Shown here: positions 51,012 to 63,155 of the stretch, one piece after another
How positions within the stretch are numbered: position 1 is the stretch's first letter
Layout of the letters: the number at the start of each line of letters is the position of its first letter
Source of the DNA: Hedera helix
Taxonomy: Eukaryota; Streptophyta; Magnoliopsida; Apiales; Araliaceae
DNA length: 64,000 nucleotides
Assembly: GCA_947179155.2 (NCBI GenBank)
Contig: OX359275.1
Location: 37,258,808-37,322,807 of the forward strand
Direction: 5' to 3'
Notes under the pieces: generated by a model
What the model was told of the DNA's origin: nothing
Database searches by the model: none
Seen by the model: only the letters and a program-made list of their open reading frames with translations
Program-made: the position numbers and the translations under genes

Positions 51012-52135
51012 AATTCTATCTTAAAACTTTTCTTAGACCACTACTGTTAAAGAAGAAAAAACTCTAACCCAAACGCTATCACGACTTCATGCACAACACT
51101 TATCAATTATGAAGAACTAATCGTCAAAATTATTTATCAATCATAAACATCCAGTTAACAAATTTTTGGATGTATGGTATTTATTTGATAATTATTTTGT
51201 ACACTTCTTTTAAAATTATAATTCAATAATTGTCTCTTTTTTTATTGGTGAATGATGCAGATTACATGCTATAATAATTTAAATGTTGAGGAGGTTGTGA
51301 GAGTTTTTTTTATTTTTTTATTTCAATAGTGTAACATCAATAATTTCAAGTAGTTTTAGTGTAAGTATCCATTAACATTTTTTATTTCAACCGTAATATG
51401 TTTCGGTCATATCTAAATTCGTAAAAACTCAAAAGATCATTTTTTCAGTTAACATTTAGAAAAGGAATACATTGTATATTAAAAATAAAAAAATATCATG
51501 CTTTTTTAGGAAAAAAATTCACTCAAGTATTTTTTCATCCTTTATTCAATTTTAATTTTTTTCTACTTATATTCTTATTATCATAATTACGTACTTATTA
51601 TTATCTCTTATTTTTTATATAAATTTTAATTTAGTTAGCATGCTATAAAATTTATATTATTATCAATTATACTTAATTATATTAATATTTTTTATTATTA
51701 AATTATACAAGTACAACTATTTGAATTTAAATATAATTTACTATTACATGAGTAGATGAATATATAAATAAATGAATCATCAAATATTATTATTTATATT
51801 ATATAAGTAGATGAATTATTATTATTAAACTTTTATTAGTTAAATAATATATTTTAGAAAAATATAAAATTTTTATATAAGAATTATCATACACAATATT
51901 AATTGATTGTTAGTTTGTTACTATAGTTAATATATTAGAATAGTATAATACCAAAAATATAAAAATATAATAATTTTATAATAAAACTCGCTTTTCGCAC
52001 ATGATTATGAGCTAGTTTTTATAATGGGATAACTAGTCAGTTGCAATAATCCAAAATGACATAATTTTGTTTAGGTTTAATTAATGTAAAATTTGTGGTT
52101 TAAATTAAGGAAAAAAGAGAAAAGGAAAGAAGTAA
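51012..52135. other. AT-rich interval with nothing recognisable
   Basis: About 1.1 kb of AT-rich DNA without open frames of note, repeats with clear ends, or RNA-like structure that I could support. Confidence 0.6.
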
Positions 52136-53522
52136 GAAAATGTGACGCCCCCAAATCTGGGCCACACAGCCCAAACTTGAATTGTCAAAAGACTACAACA
52201 AAATTATTACAAGATAGAACAACGTTCAACAAAACAGTGAATAATAATACACAACTAAGTCTTCACTATTATTATCACACTATTTTACAACGCGTGAAGA
52301 CTACGTTAGCTATTCCTCGGACTCTCACTCTATTCCCCGGCTAGACCCAGCTACGTTCCTATCTCCTGTTGAAAACAATGGAACAAAAGAAACAAATAGC
52401 CCAGTAAAGAATATCATGACTAAGATAATGACGAATAAATTATCATTAGTCTTCAACAGTTGAGTTCTTGATAGAATACAATAGACTACAAGGTTTATAT
52501 CAAAAACTACAGTTAAATTCTTGAACAATGTTCAGATCAATAATAGCAGTGGAATGAGTAATCTATTAGAAGAATAATGCAGACTATAATGTCCACTCGA
52601 TTCTCTTTTTAGGAAAAACATCATCAACTTTTATCATCTGAAATATCATTAGTCAAGATAATACAATTTCACAGTTCCTGATCATAATCATGCAGATCAA
52701 CAGTTCATCTTTGCACTACGGGTCAAAGACATTCAATATAACACCAACGGTCATGATTATACCAGATTCAGCCTTTGGTCATAATCATACCAATGCAAAC
52801 AACAGTTCATTTTTGCACTACGGGCCAAAGAGAACATTCACCACGTGCCATAAAAGACACCGAACAGATGTATCGCCTTTAACCTATTATATCGCCTTTA
52901 ACCTATCATCTGTTCAACAATTATATAGCATCTGTGCCCCCGGCCACAGATAATCACAACAACTTGATTTTGGATAATTAGAATGATATAAATGATGAAC
53001 AGAAGAAACAGGATAAACAATAAGTATCAGAAGTTTACTTTGGACAGATTCAAATAATATCCAATTTGTCAACATGATGTGGAGTGAAATTTAAAAATGA
53101 TATTCAAGATCCACAGTTCAGAATAATGGTTACAATTCAATAGAAAGGTTCACGTAAATAGGATGGTTCAATTGAAATGATGAAGTGAAACTATTATGGA
53201 ACATATAATATTTTCAGGAATTATAGAAGCAATAGTTCCATAATAAGTTTCGATTTAGTTGTATGAAAGAAAATAATATCCCTTACCGTAGCAGGTTTGA
53301 TTAACAAAAGGTGAAGGAAATTAATATCCCTTACCATAGTAAGTTTGAATAATGGAAGATGAAAAAGATGGTATGCCTTATGAGTATAAAGGAAAATAAT
53401 ATCACTTACGAATATGAAAGAAAATGATATTATAAACGAATATGCAATAAAAGTGTCATGTGATAATTCGTGTAAACAAATTATTTCCACAAGAGACAAA
53501 TAAGAAATGAATACAAAGAGTA

Positions 53523-53810
53523 ATTCACCAAACATGCGGTAATCCGCGTAGTCAGGTTATTCTCAGATATTAATAAGGAATGAATACGAAAGGTTATTCA
53601 CCAACAGGCGGTAATCCGCGCCGTAAGGTTATTCTCACAATTTAATAAAAATTGAATACGAAGAGTCATTCACCAAACAGGCTGTAATCCGCGCAATAAG
53701 GTTATTCTTAGAGATTAATAAGGAATGAATACGAAAGGTTATTCACCAACATGCGGTAATCTGCGCCGTAAGGTTATTCCCACAATTTAATACATGGAAA
53801 TAAAAGACAC
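53523..53810 (+). repeat. Four tandem ~73-bp units inside the solo LTR
   Basis: ATTCACCA starts each unit at 53523, 53596, 53668 and 53741, followed by a GGCGGTAATCCGCGCC-like palindromic core and AAGGTTATTCTC. Units 1 and 3 and units 2 and 4 are most alike, so a higher-order 146-bp duplication is likely. Confidence 0.85.
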
Positions 53811-54179
53811 ATCTTATGAGTAAGAAAGAAACGATATTATTTAGAATCAAATAATGATAATCCCTTACCTTAATACGTGACTGGATATTGATTTAAATGA
53901 GGTTGATTAACTTGAACAGTACACGTACACTTATAGATCTTCACAAATACTCAAGATGACTTAAGCACACTTAGAGAGAACTTTCACAAGAAGTATTTAG
54001 AGAGAGAAAGAAAGAACAAGTAAGGAAGTTTATGAAAAATCCTTAAGTTAATGCCTCTATTTATAGCCAAAAATCTTATCATAACAAAGATTTCCTAATT
54101 TAATCCAAACCGTTCATTTCAAGATAATGTTTAATCCATACCATTCATTTCATCTTTTAAGATTTCCTTAATCTAAACA

Positions 54180-54370
54180 ATTCATTTAAAGATCATCTTT
54201 TAATCTACACCATCCATTTCAAATTCTATATTATCTTTAATCTATACCATTCATTTCATCTTTTAAGATTTTCTTAATCTAAACCATTCATTTAAAGATC
54301 ATCTTTTAATCTACACCATCCATTTCAAATTCTATATTATCTTTAATCTATACCATTCATTTCATATCAC
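54180..54370 (+). repeat. 106-bp tandem duplication inside the solo LTR
   Basis: The block with TTTAAAGATCATCTTTTAAT, then CTACACCATCCATTTC and CTATATTATC occurs twice, 106 bp apart, with almost no changes. Confidence 0.8.
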
Positions 54371-55469
54371 CTAACTTTATATTATAAATAAATAACCTTA
54401 TCAATTCAATTATTCAACAATAATTCACACTTATTCATTATTATGACTAATTGTTATAAATACAGTGTAGTTGGTTCTCTGAGTTAGATATCAAGTCAAT
54501 TAATTAATGAAATACAACTGTTTAAATAATACCATAATAGAGATAACAATAATGCAGAAAGTATGTAAAAGAAAGAATACGTTACTGTGTCATGACAATT
54601 ATTGATTCAATAATGTGAATTACTGTGTATATGCTACTGTGACAATTATCAGTTTAATAATATGAATTATTGTGCATGTGAAAATAAAGTCAAATATTAT
54701 ACGATAACCACTTTATCAGTTTAATAATACGAAACACTGTGCAATGCCGTGTGCTACTGTGCAATACTGTTTGCTACTATGCAATACTGTATGTTACTTG
54801 TAATACCGTATATTACTATTCTTTTACCACCGGATATTTTAACAATTAAAAGTGATAGTACCATTGACCATTTAAGAATTGTTTATGTCATTTTCTATAT
54901 CCGACAATTATTCTTTGTGGGGTCCACCAATGATTGGTTCGTACGGCGCCGTCGTACGAATATTCCCCGACAGAACGAATATTCCCCGACCAAACGAATA
55001 TTGTCCGACATAATATAATTTGCACATAACATCCTGAACTTTTAACTTTATCAATTTAACTACTTACTGTTTCAGAAAAAAAATATGTGAAGAAAAATTA
55101 AATTTTGTATTTCATAAAATTCAGGGTCTTACAGAAAAAGTCCAAACTCCTCATCCTTCCAGTTAAATAACACTCCGGATAAAAATGGACCCAAGTTGTG
55201 GACCCATATTACGATTAAGTGACACAAACTCCTCCATTGATGTCCATACTGATGTTTGGGTTTGTCATCAACTTTGGGGATGTGGGTTTATTCTGTCTGA
55301 AGTGAAAAATATCTAGGGACATTTACACTTTATAATACTTTTATAAAAAAAATTACATTAAAAGTGCATTTTAATAATATTTACAAAAATGTTATAATTT
55401 AATGTTTTATTTTTAAAAGTAGTGCAGTTGTTGTTCCTTCAATTTAGTTACGTGATTTAGTAAGTTTCC

Positions 55470-55742
55470 TTGCCTCTCCCTTCTCCACCGCCTGCCTCCC
55501 CTCCCGCCTCCCGCTTGCTTCTCCCCTCTCCCTCATCCTCCTCCCCTGCTGCCCCCTTCCTCCTCGACCTCCCTCTAGATCTGGCCGACCCACCCCCTCC
55601 CCCTTTCCGCTTCCTCCTCCCCTACTCCGCCTGCTCCTCCCCCTTCCCGCTTCCTCCTCCCCTCCTCCCCCTCTACTTCGCCTGCTCCTCCCCCCTCCCG
55701 CCTCCTCCTTCGCCTCCCACCTCCTCCTCCCCTCCCCCCGCC
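55470..55742 (+). repeat. C/T-rich (CTCC)-type low-complexity arm
   Basis: About 270 bp almost free of A and poor in G, built of CCTCCTCCC-like units. The complementary strand has many G-triplets and could form G-quadruplexes. Confidence 0.85.
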
Positions 55743-55763
55743 TAGGAATACCACAATACTGAA

Positions 55764-56222
55764 TGTAAGTAACCAATAATATTATGTAGGTAACCAAACA
55801 ATAGTTTGTAGGTAACCAAACACTAATATGACGGTAACTAATTTTCTGAATGTGTAGTAAATATAAGTAACCAAACACTAGTATAGAGGTAACCAAACAC
55901 CAGTATGGAGATAACCAATTCCTGAATATGTAGTAACTAGTTTTGGTTACCTTAGTATTAAAGGTTGGTTATTTCTGTATTAAGGTTTGGTTACCTTTAT
56001 ACTAAGGGTTGGTTACCTTATATTAAAGTTTGGTTACCTTTGTGTTTAAGGTTTGGTTACATTTGTATTACAAGGTTGGTTACCTTTGTATTAAGGTCTG
56101 GTTACCTTTTGTATTAAGGTTATTGGTTACCTTTTGTATTAAAATTTGGTTACCTTTGTGTTAAAGGTTGGTTACCTTTTGTATTAATGTTTGGTTACTT
56201 TTGTTTTAAAGGTTGATTACTA
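55764..56222. repeat. Inverted tandem arrays of GGTAACC/GGTTACC units
   Basis: Left half: repeated GGTAACCAAACACTA-like units on +. Right half: repeated TTTGGTTACCTTTGTATTAA-like units, the reverse complement type. The change of orientation lies near 55930. Confidence 0.85.
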
Positions 56223-56690
56223 GTTTTTTTGTGCACGACGAGGAAGAAGGTGGAGTCAAAGTAGGAGAAAAAGATGGAGAAAGGCAGGGGAGGGATGCAG
56301 GCGAGAGGAGGGAGGAAGCGGGGGCGGGGAGGGGGGACGGAGGAGGTAGACGGAGAGGGGGGAGGGAGGAAGCAGACGGGAGGGGGAGGGGGGACGGAGG
56401 AGGGGGAAGGATGAGGAGGCAGGAGGCAGCGTGGGAGGGGGGAGGAATGAGGAAGGGGAGAGAGGCGGGCGGGCAGGCAGGAGGGTTGAGGGAGGTGGCA
56501 GGTGGAGGGAGGGAGAAAGTAGGGGACATGTGTCCTCTTTTCTCTCTCCTCTGTTTTATCTCTATCTCATTTGCACTCTTTTTGTAATTATTTTTGTTAG
56601 TGCACTAATTTTGTAATTATTTTATAAAAGTTGTATACTTGTGTAAAGAACACAAATATCTAATATAAACAGCGAAAGTACCGTTTGGTG

Positions 56691-57092
56691 CAATGTTTAG
56701 AAAATTGGACCGATGATCGAATCGAAAAAGTTATCGGATGGATGTGTCACTTGTTCAACCAGTGATTGAACTGTTATTAAACTAGTGACGTCATAAATAC
56801 ATAAAAAAATATATTATTAATAATTAATAAAATTTTAAAATATCTAATTTTTTATAAGTTAAAATATAGTAAAATAATGTTATAATATTATTAAAAATAT
56901 TTTTGTTAAAAAAAAAAAAAAAAAAACTTGAAAACCGGTTTAACTACCTGTTTTACCGGTTGAACCACCGGTTAATCAGTTTTTGACCGGGTCGTTGACT
57001 TCCGATTTTTTGGCTAGATCGGACCGAAAAGTCAACCAGTTCCGATCGAACCGTGGTCCGACCACAGGTTCGGTCCAATTTTTTAAACATTG
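56691..57092. mobile_element. hAT-type MITE with 8-bp target duplication, 402 bp
   Basis: The left end CAATGTTTAGAAAATTGGAC and the right end, reverse-complemented CAATGTTTAAAAAATTGGAC, are terminal inverted repeats with one mismatch in 20. The octamer GTTTGGTG lies directly on both sides (56683-56690 and 57093-57100), the 8-bp duplication typical of hAT elements. The interior has GC-richer ACCGGTT words near the right side and an AT-rich left half. No transposase is encoded. Confidence 0.9.
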
Positions 57093-57295
57093 GTTTGGTG
57101 TAAACAAAAATTTTGAAACTTTTTATCTTTTCTAAAAATGCCTTTTAATTTTTAATATAATTTATATTTTGTTTTTATATATATATTTTTTATTTTATTT
57201 ATTTATTCATTCAAATTTTTATAATGAAATATGTATAAAAACCAAAAAATTTAAAATCCTAACATTATTCATATTTAGTGGACTTAATTAGTATA

Positions 57296-57441
57296 GGAAA
57301 ATGATATTTTCATAAGATTTTTTGATACTTTTACATGTAAACTGTCGTTATAGACCTATAGCGACGATCAAAACCGTCGTTATAGACCTATAACGACACT
57401 TTTCATGTGAAAATGTTAATAAATCCTGTGAAAACACGTAT
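57296..57441. mobile_element. Fold-back MITE, GATATTTTCA family (copy 3)
   Basis: The left half contains GAAAATGATATTTTCATAAG and ACTGTCGTTATAGACCTATA. The right half is its imperfect reverse complement with CCGTCGTTATAGACC and CATGTGAAAATG. The core GTCGTTATAGACCTATAGCG is itself nearly palindromic. Confidence 0.7.
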
Positions 57442-58112
57442 TACTTGTGTAAATTATGTATAATAAATAAAATATTAAAATAAAGGCTAAACCCACTCTA
57501 TCATCTTCTATTTTTCCTTTCATGTCACCCCTTTTAAATTCTGTTTTTCTTATTTTTGTTGATGGGCAAAACCCTCGTTTCATATAATTACTTTCATTTA
57601 TATGATGCTCTTATAATATACTTGTACCACCTTGAAAGAATTTTTTTACAATAGTGTATGTAATATGCATGTTTAATTTTTCTTCTATATACGATCTAAG
57701 AACAACTTAATATATTGTGTTTCCACCAAAATATTTTTGCCAAAAGTATAAATTATTCCCTCACTAAAACACTTTTAGAGAACTACAAAATACTAGCAAA
57801 ATATTTTTAAACTTAATTTAAAAGTGTTTTTACTTCACCACAGGCTTATTGTAGTAAGGGTTTTTGCTCTTTCCTTCTGAATACTATTACATGCAACTAC
57901 AAGGCAGACCAAAAAATAAGTAAACAGAAAATCTGAGAAGCTATGAATAAAAAAGTAAAGCTAGCGGCATGTATTAAAGCTAGGTTTGTAGCAATTTTGT
58001 ATTTCCTCAGCTTGCAAAATTTGGGCCTACTTGAATTCCTGGTCGTCACGATTTTTATCTTCAGCTGGTAAGTAAAGAGATTCTTATTAAATCTGTAGTC
58101 CAACTTACGGGA

Positions 58113-58636
58113 TGGGTTGTTTTAAACTTCCGGCAGCTCTTATTGATGATCTTAACGGAATGATAGGACACTTTTGGTGGGGCAAGACGGGAGGAAAAGC
58201 GCATTCACCGGAAGAGAGTTGGATGGACTTATGTACTTCGAAATTGGAAAAGTTTTAATATGGCTCTTCTTGCTAAAACAGTGTTGGAGACTTCTGAAGG
58301 ATCCGGGATCCTTAGTCTCTTAGGTTTTGAAGGCAAGATATTTTTCTTCTTCTTTGCAGTCAACTTTAACTGGTGGGAAATAGGCCATCCTATCGATCTT
58401 TGGCGTAGTTTGTGGAATGCTCTACCATTGTTGGAAAGTCGTTTGCGGTGGCGTATTTGGCAACTTCAGGTAAGTGGCTACGTCGACCCAAATCATTTAC
58501 GCTTCGTCAACACAATTGTTCTCTTCCTGCTACAATGAAAGTCTCAGAACTAATGCACAAGTCCTCCCTTCAATGGCGGAGGGAACTGTTAACTGGGTGC
58601 TTGGATGATGACGATCTTGAGGTACGTAATTCTTAG
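58113..58636 (+). mobile_element. LINE (non-LTR retrotransposon) fragment, broken
   Basis: Three reading frames in turn give blocks typical of the C-terminal part of plant L1-type reverse-transcriptase polyproteins: CFKLPAALIDDLNGMIGHFW with WGK, then FNMALLAK, then LWRSLWNALPLLESRLRWRI, and finally GKWLRRPKSFT and MKVSELM. At least two frameshifts (near 58257 and 58450) and a run of unrelated residues break it. No 5' part, endonuclease domain or poly(A) tail was found. It is a dead remnant. Confidence 0.7.
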
Positions 58637-59245
58637 TTAGCCGACGAGAATTACGTACGTGAGGGTTCCTTTTCTGATTGGTTAATTGATATAACTAGAA
58701 GTCTCAGTAGTCGAGATTTTTCTAGAAGTCTCAGTAAACGATATTCAGGTTTAATAATATTTTTGCACTAGTCTATTCTTTCACATGAATGTAAAACTTA
58801 GTTATTATCCATATGAGTTTTATTTTTAAAATAAATATCACTTTTAATTAATCGTAAAACATTAATATCAAATCGTCACCCTTTGTAATCTAGCTTTAAA
58901 AAGTGGCATCACCATTGAGACCATAATAGAAGAAAATTGTAACTCACAATTTGAGACAAAATATCTGATACTTGGAATATTCATTTCCATTGCAGCTAGC
59001 TCTGCTGTTTGTGGTTTCCATCTTTAATGGCAGCCCTGCTGGCAGTCTACATGGTGCTACAGTACACTAGTGGTTGTGTACTTGTGTTAATAATACTCTC
59101 TCCTTTCGACAAAAGAACTTCATCTGTCGAAGAAAAATTACTAAAAGTCGAGTCTTTTCTATGTTAGCATAAAATATACAAAATACTTAAACTTATGAAT
59201 TATGATCAAAATTTCACTATTATACTGTCAGTATATATTAGATTA

Positions 59246-59501
59246 CACTCCCTCCGTCCAGAATAAAAGTTTTCTATTGACTTTTATAATCAAATTAATT
59301 ATTTTTCAAATTAATATATTTTATTATTCTCTTATATATATATAAAAAGCTTATAAACATTATAAAGTACATACAATTTAATACTAATCTCAATATTTAT
59401 TTTTTTGAAAATCTAAATATATATGTTTAATTATTAATTTTAAAAATTGTCAATTTGACTGTAAAAGTCAATGAAAATTTTTTATCTTGGGACGAAGGGA
59501 G
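59246..59501. mobile_element. Stowaway MITE
   Basis: The left end carries CTCCCTCCGTCCAGAATAAA (from 59248), and the right end, reverse-complemented, CTCCCTTCGTCCCAAGATAA. This is a very close match to the Stowaway terminal consensus. TA lies at 59502-59503 on the right and at 59244-59245 on the left, with two extra bases before the left repeat. Confidence 0.8.
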
Positions 59502-59628
59502 TATATATAAACATTCAATTTATTTAAGGTTAACATAAAACAAAAACGTATCAATAAAATTTATAAATTTTCAAATGAGATTTTTATGGGGATCGGAGGT
59601 ATTGATATTGAGCATTTAGGGACCTACT

Positions 59629-59891
59629 CATTCCCTCCTCAAAAGAATGAGTAAAAATACAATTTTTTTTCTCTCTAATACAATGAGTTAATGTACATAA
59701 AGTGAAGGGTAATTATGTTATTTTGTAGGATCCATTAATAAAAAGAATAAAAGTACTAATCACTTTATGTAATTTTATGGGGCTACCAAGGATAAATTTG
59801 AATTTTTTTTTTACTCTCTTTTCTTTATTTTTTTTTTTATTAATATGTGTGCAAATGTACATTGCTTATTCTTTTAAGAATAGATGGAATA
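59629..59891. mobile_element. Possible Stowaway-related MITE
   Basis: The left end CATTCCCTCCTCAAAAGAAT and the right end, reverse-complemented TATTCCATCTATTCTTAAAA, share spacing and words, including AAAAGAAT. The interior has poly(T) tracts and is non-coding. Boundaries are approximate. Confidence 0.45.
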
Positions 59892-60290
59892 TATAAAAAT
59901 CCGTCCAAGCCACAAAAAGAGTCTTATTTATCAAATATATTTGTTAAAAAAATTCACTTCTATTGTTCACAGTAGAAAACGACATAATGTCATCTTTCGC
60001 ACTCAATATATAAATCTAGAATTAAAATGGAACAACAAATTAAAGTATCCTCCAAGTTTATAAATGAGACTATTTTGGTTAATTAAAATGGGGGATTAAT
60101 TAATAAATCAAGATGCACAACTGGCCAATGTCTATCATGCATGATCAATAATGATCTGCAATGAGACCTTCCACTATCTTAATATGTTTAGGACCACAAT
60201 TAATTACTTGGATCCAGTGCTATGCCTTCTGGTTTCTTCTTCAAGTAATTAAAAGACTTAAAAGAGACGAATATGCAAACTCGATAACTA

Positions 60291-60471
60291 GACATGCACA
60301 AAAAATTTACAGTTTCTAGGTTGGTCTGGCCTGACTCGGCTTGAGCCAAGTCTGGTCAAAATATAATCTAGTCAACGGTTGGATCAATCCGGCCTAACCT
60401 AATTTACGTCCAAAACATATCAGGCCCAGATCAAATCGGACTAGTCCGACTTATTGTACATGCCTATCGAT
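60291..60471. mobile_element. Possible short TIR element with GGCC-rich arms
   Basis: ACATGCACAA on the left and GTACATGC on the right (reverse complement GCATGTACAA) enclose arms with GGTCTGGCCTGACTCGG and GGCCCAGATCAAATC words. The GC-rich patch is conspicuous in AT-rich surroundings. No target duplication was found. Confidence 0.3.
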
Positions 60472-61883
60472 AGCTCGTTATTAATAACTCATGAATATGT
60501 TAAGATTTCATATGAATTATAAAATTTTAAGAATTAATATTAGTGTAGGGTGAAGCCTCAATCTCATACTTTAAGTTTTTGAATAAAAATAATATAGGAC
60601 CATTATAAGTTTTTTAAAGTTAATTTAAAGTATTTTTAAATTTAAATTTAATATAAATTTATTTAATTTTATTTAATACAATAATAAATATTGTGAAGTA
60701 TCTAACAAATATTAGTCATTGCAAAGTTTATTTTTTTGTAATTTTTAATAAATTATTTTAATTTTAAGTTTAAAAATTATTTAAATTAACAAAAAAAAAA
60801 TAATTAATAGTGACCTTATTGTACGAAACGAACGAACGGAGGAGCATAATTCAAGGTGTTTGTTGGCCACGCTCTTCATACAATTTCAGTACAGAATCAC
60901 GAAGGAAAAGAAAAGGTTTAACTTGACAGATGTGGGACGGGAATTAATCCCATAGGCCATAATCATCAATCAAATAAATTGAACAGCCAGTACGTGTACG
61001 TGATATGAAAAAGTAATAAACGAAAAATCAATTAGATCGTCTTTTTCAAAATCTCAATTATGACATCCACATTCTCTCACTTCACACCTCGAAACGCACA
61101 TTTTCATTTTACAGAGAAAAAGACCTTTTCACATTTTCTTAATCCAAAGTGGCTAAGAAGGGGAAAGGTTTTTATTTTATTTTTAAGATGCTTATATATT
61201 TATTTAAAAAAAGTATTTATAAGTCTTATTCTTATAAAAAAAATAAGAGAATATAACTCTATTTTATTTATAAAATATAAATTAAATAAGACTATGTTTT
61301 TTTTATCTTTTTTACAGATAAAATTAACGAATAATTTTTTCAATAAAGACGGGACGAGTCTATAACTCTGAGGACAAGCCACGGTGTCGCGGTTCGAATC
61401 CCTCTTCACTCACAACCGGCCATATCTGTATATATATACACGTAATCCTTCCCTGTGAACGGATGGATGCCGGTGTAAGTTGTCGTCGTTGCTGTAAAAA
61501 ACAATTAATCGGAGTAATTGTAGGGTGTAGAATGGAAAGAACACCTCTTTTTATTAACGTTATGGTTTAGTCCAAATCTAGTTGTACCCTATTTCAGTAG
61601 GATAGAAGGCCTCATACCGTTCGTTTTCTTAATGAAATATTTTTAAATGTACAATATGCTCGGAGCTAAAAAAAGGTATGCTACGACTTCACTTCTTGCT
61701 AAATAAAAGATTGATAAATGAATATATTAATCTATACTTATTATAATAGTAGAAATAACGATTTTGTACGAGTCAATTAAGAAATTTTGATTGATCTTAA
61801 ATTGAGTTGACTCATACATTTAGTTGATATTTTTATTTCTATTTGCATGTTTGTTTTTATTTTGGATATATATTATCTAATTC

Positions 61884-61886
<3 letters not shown>

Positions 61887-61949
<63 letters not shown>
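61887..61949. repeat. (AT)n microsatellite
   Basis: About 62 bp of AT dinucleotides, the longest simple tract in the window. Confidence 0.95.
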
Positions 61950-61951
<2 letters not shown>

Positions 61952-63155
61952 CTTTTTTTAATTCTTCTTGATCTTTTTTCTTAATTTTTTTTATTTTGAT
62001 TCTTTTTTAAAATTCTATCAATTTACAATGACTTGAGAAGACACCAATCATTTTAATTTCAACGTGACTCCCAATTTTAATTAGGACACTTAAAATCTAC
62101 CATACATTCATTTATAATCCTCTTTTAATTATTATTCTTCATCTATTTTTATTTTAATTTTTACATTTTTATCTTGATATGTCATTGTTTTAAAGTCACT
62201 TTATGTAAAAAAAAAACAAAAACTAATACTTACTTTATTCTAAAATTACAGATATAATTATCTTTTTACTTCTGTTCAAAATTAGAGATATATTTTCATT
62301 ATTTGTCAATGTTTTTCACTATCATTTATAGTATCATGTACACTACTATTATTTAACTAATAATTAGAGTACATATAGTAATATAAATTACAATTAATAA
62401 ATGATATATAATTGTAAATCTCGTGCTTGACGCGAGCCACAGAGTTAGTGTTATTTGAAGCGCGCAAACTCATTTCAGTCAACTCGATCAACCAAATTAA
62501 CGCGGATCAATTAAAAATTGGATTATCTCTTTGATTATTATGTATAGTTATTGATTTGTAACTTTTAAGAAAGTATTAACAACTTAATTTTTCATATTAT
62601 CTTTATAAATACTAATTTATTTTGCTTTCATCTTTTTTAATAAATTTTATAGAGGTAGTATTGAGATTTAATATACATCTCGACTAATTATACAAAATAT
62701 TAATAATATTTTCTATAACCTAATTAAAAAGGAATGAAAAAAGTATATAGCATGAAATTAGTGATATAATGAATATTTTAAAAAATAACCTTTAAAAAAT
62801 AAGATGAAGAAAACTCTCCATTAGCAGTTGTTGTATTGACATCGAGGAAAATGTAGTGGTCGCTGAAGTTGCGAAACTTTCCCCCAAGAAATAAGTTGTG
62901 AAATCCACAGAAATGGTGGTGGTGATCATAATCTGTGGTATGTGTTTTCTAAATTTCTGGTGCCTCTGCAATTGGAGCTTACTTTTTTATATCCGTACAA
63001 CCCCTGTGTACTATACTTAATGGACGAGACTATACATACATACCTACATACGGAGCACATTTGTACCCAGCCCAATACCATGTTTGCGTGCGTGCGTGCA
63101 TGAAAATCAACACCAATACCGGGTAAGGTGGAATAACCGGGATAAATATAATATA

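Larger units (their letters stand above)
52141..55133 (+). mobile_element. Solo LTR, probably Ty3/Gypsy (Tekay/Del-like), 2,993 bp
   Basis: It begins TGTGACGCCCCCAAATC and ends GGGTCTTACA, the TG...CA termini of plant Gypsy LTRs. The pentamer GAAAA lies on both sides (52136-52140 and 55134-55138), a perfect 5-bp target duplication. No gag-pol, primer-binding site or second LTR is present, so it is a solo LTR left by recombination. A TATTTATA box sits at 54058-54065. Internal repeats include four units of about 73 bp (53523-53810) and a 106-bp duplication (54180-54370). The long LTR and the CGCCCC start fit the Tekay/Del lineage, but that assignment is from memory. Confidence 0.88.
55315..56660. 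mobile_element. TIR element C with C-rich and G-rich arms and GGTTACC repeats
   Basis: Outer ends are inverted: AAATATCTAGGGACATTTAC on the left and, reverse-complemented, AGATATTTGTGTTCTTTACAC on the right. Both are followed by ACTTTTATAAAA and AGTGCA. Inside, 55470-55742 is almost pure C/T (CTCC units) and 56283-56515 almost pure G/A (GGAGG units), its approximate complement. Between them about 16 units of 20-30 bp carry GGTAACCAAACA on the left half and TTTGGTTACC on the right half. The whole 1.35 kb is therefore a giant imperfect palindrome. The long open frames in the C/G arms are composition artefacts. No target duplication was identified. Confidence 0.65.

Noticed and set aside
53523..53810. 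Possible CRISPR-like array of regularly spaced repeats
   Set aside because: This is plant nuclear DNA, the units are contiguous 73-bp tandem copies without unique spacers, and they lie inside an LTR.
55444..56587. Long open frames of Pro/Ser- and Gly/Arg/Glu-rich protein on both strands
   Set aside because: They are products of the C/T-only and G/A-only arms of the palindromic element, where stop codons are rare by composition.
61352..61415. tRNA-like segment with an exact GGTTCGAATCC B-box and CCTCTTCACTC tail
   Set aside because: The five-base arms around TTCGAAT pair at only two positions, and no acceptor stem, D-arm or anticodon arm could be built. It may be a fragment of organellar DNA or a tRNA-derived repeat, but not a tRNA gene.
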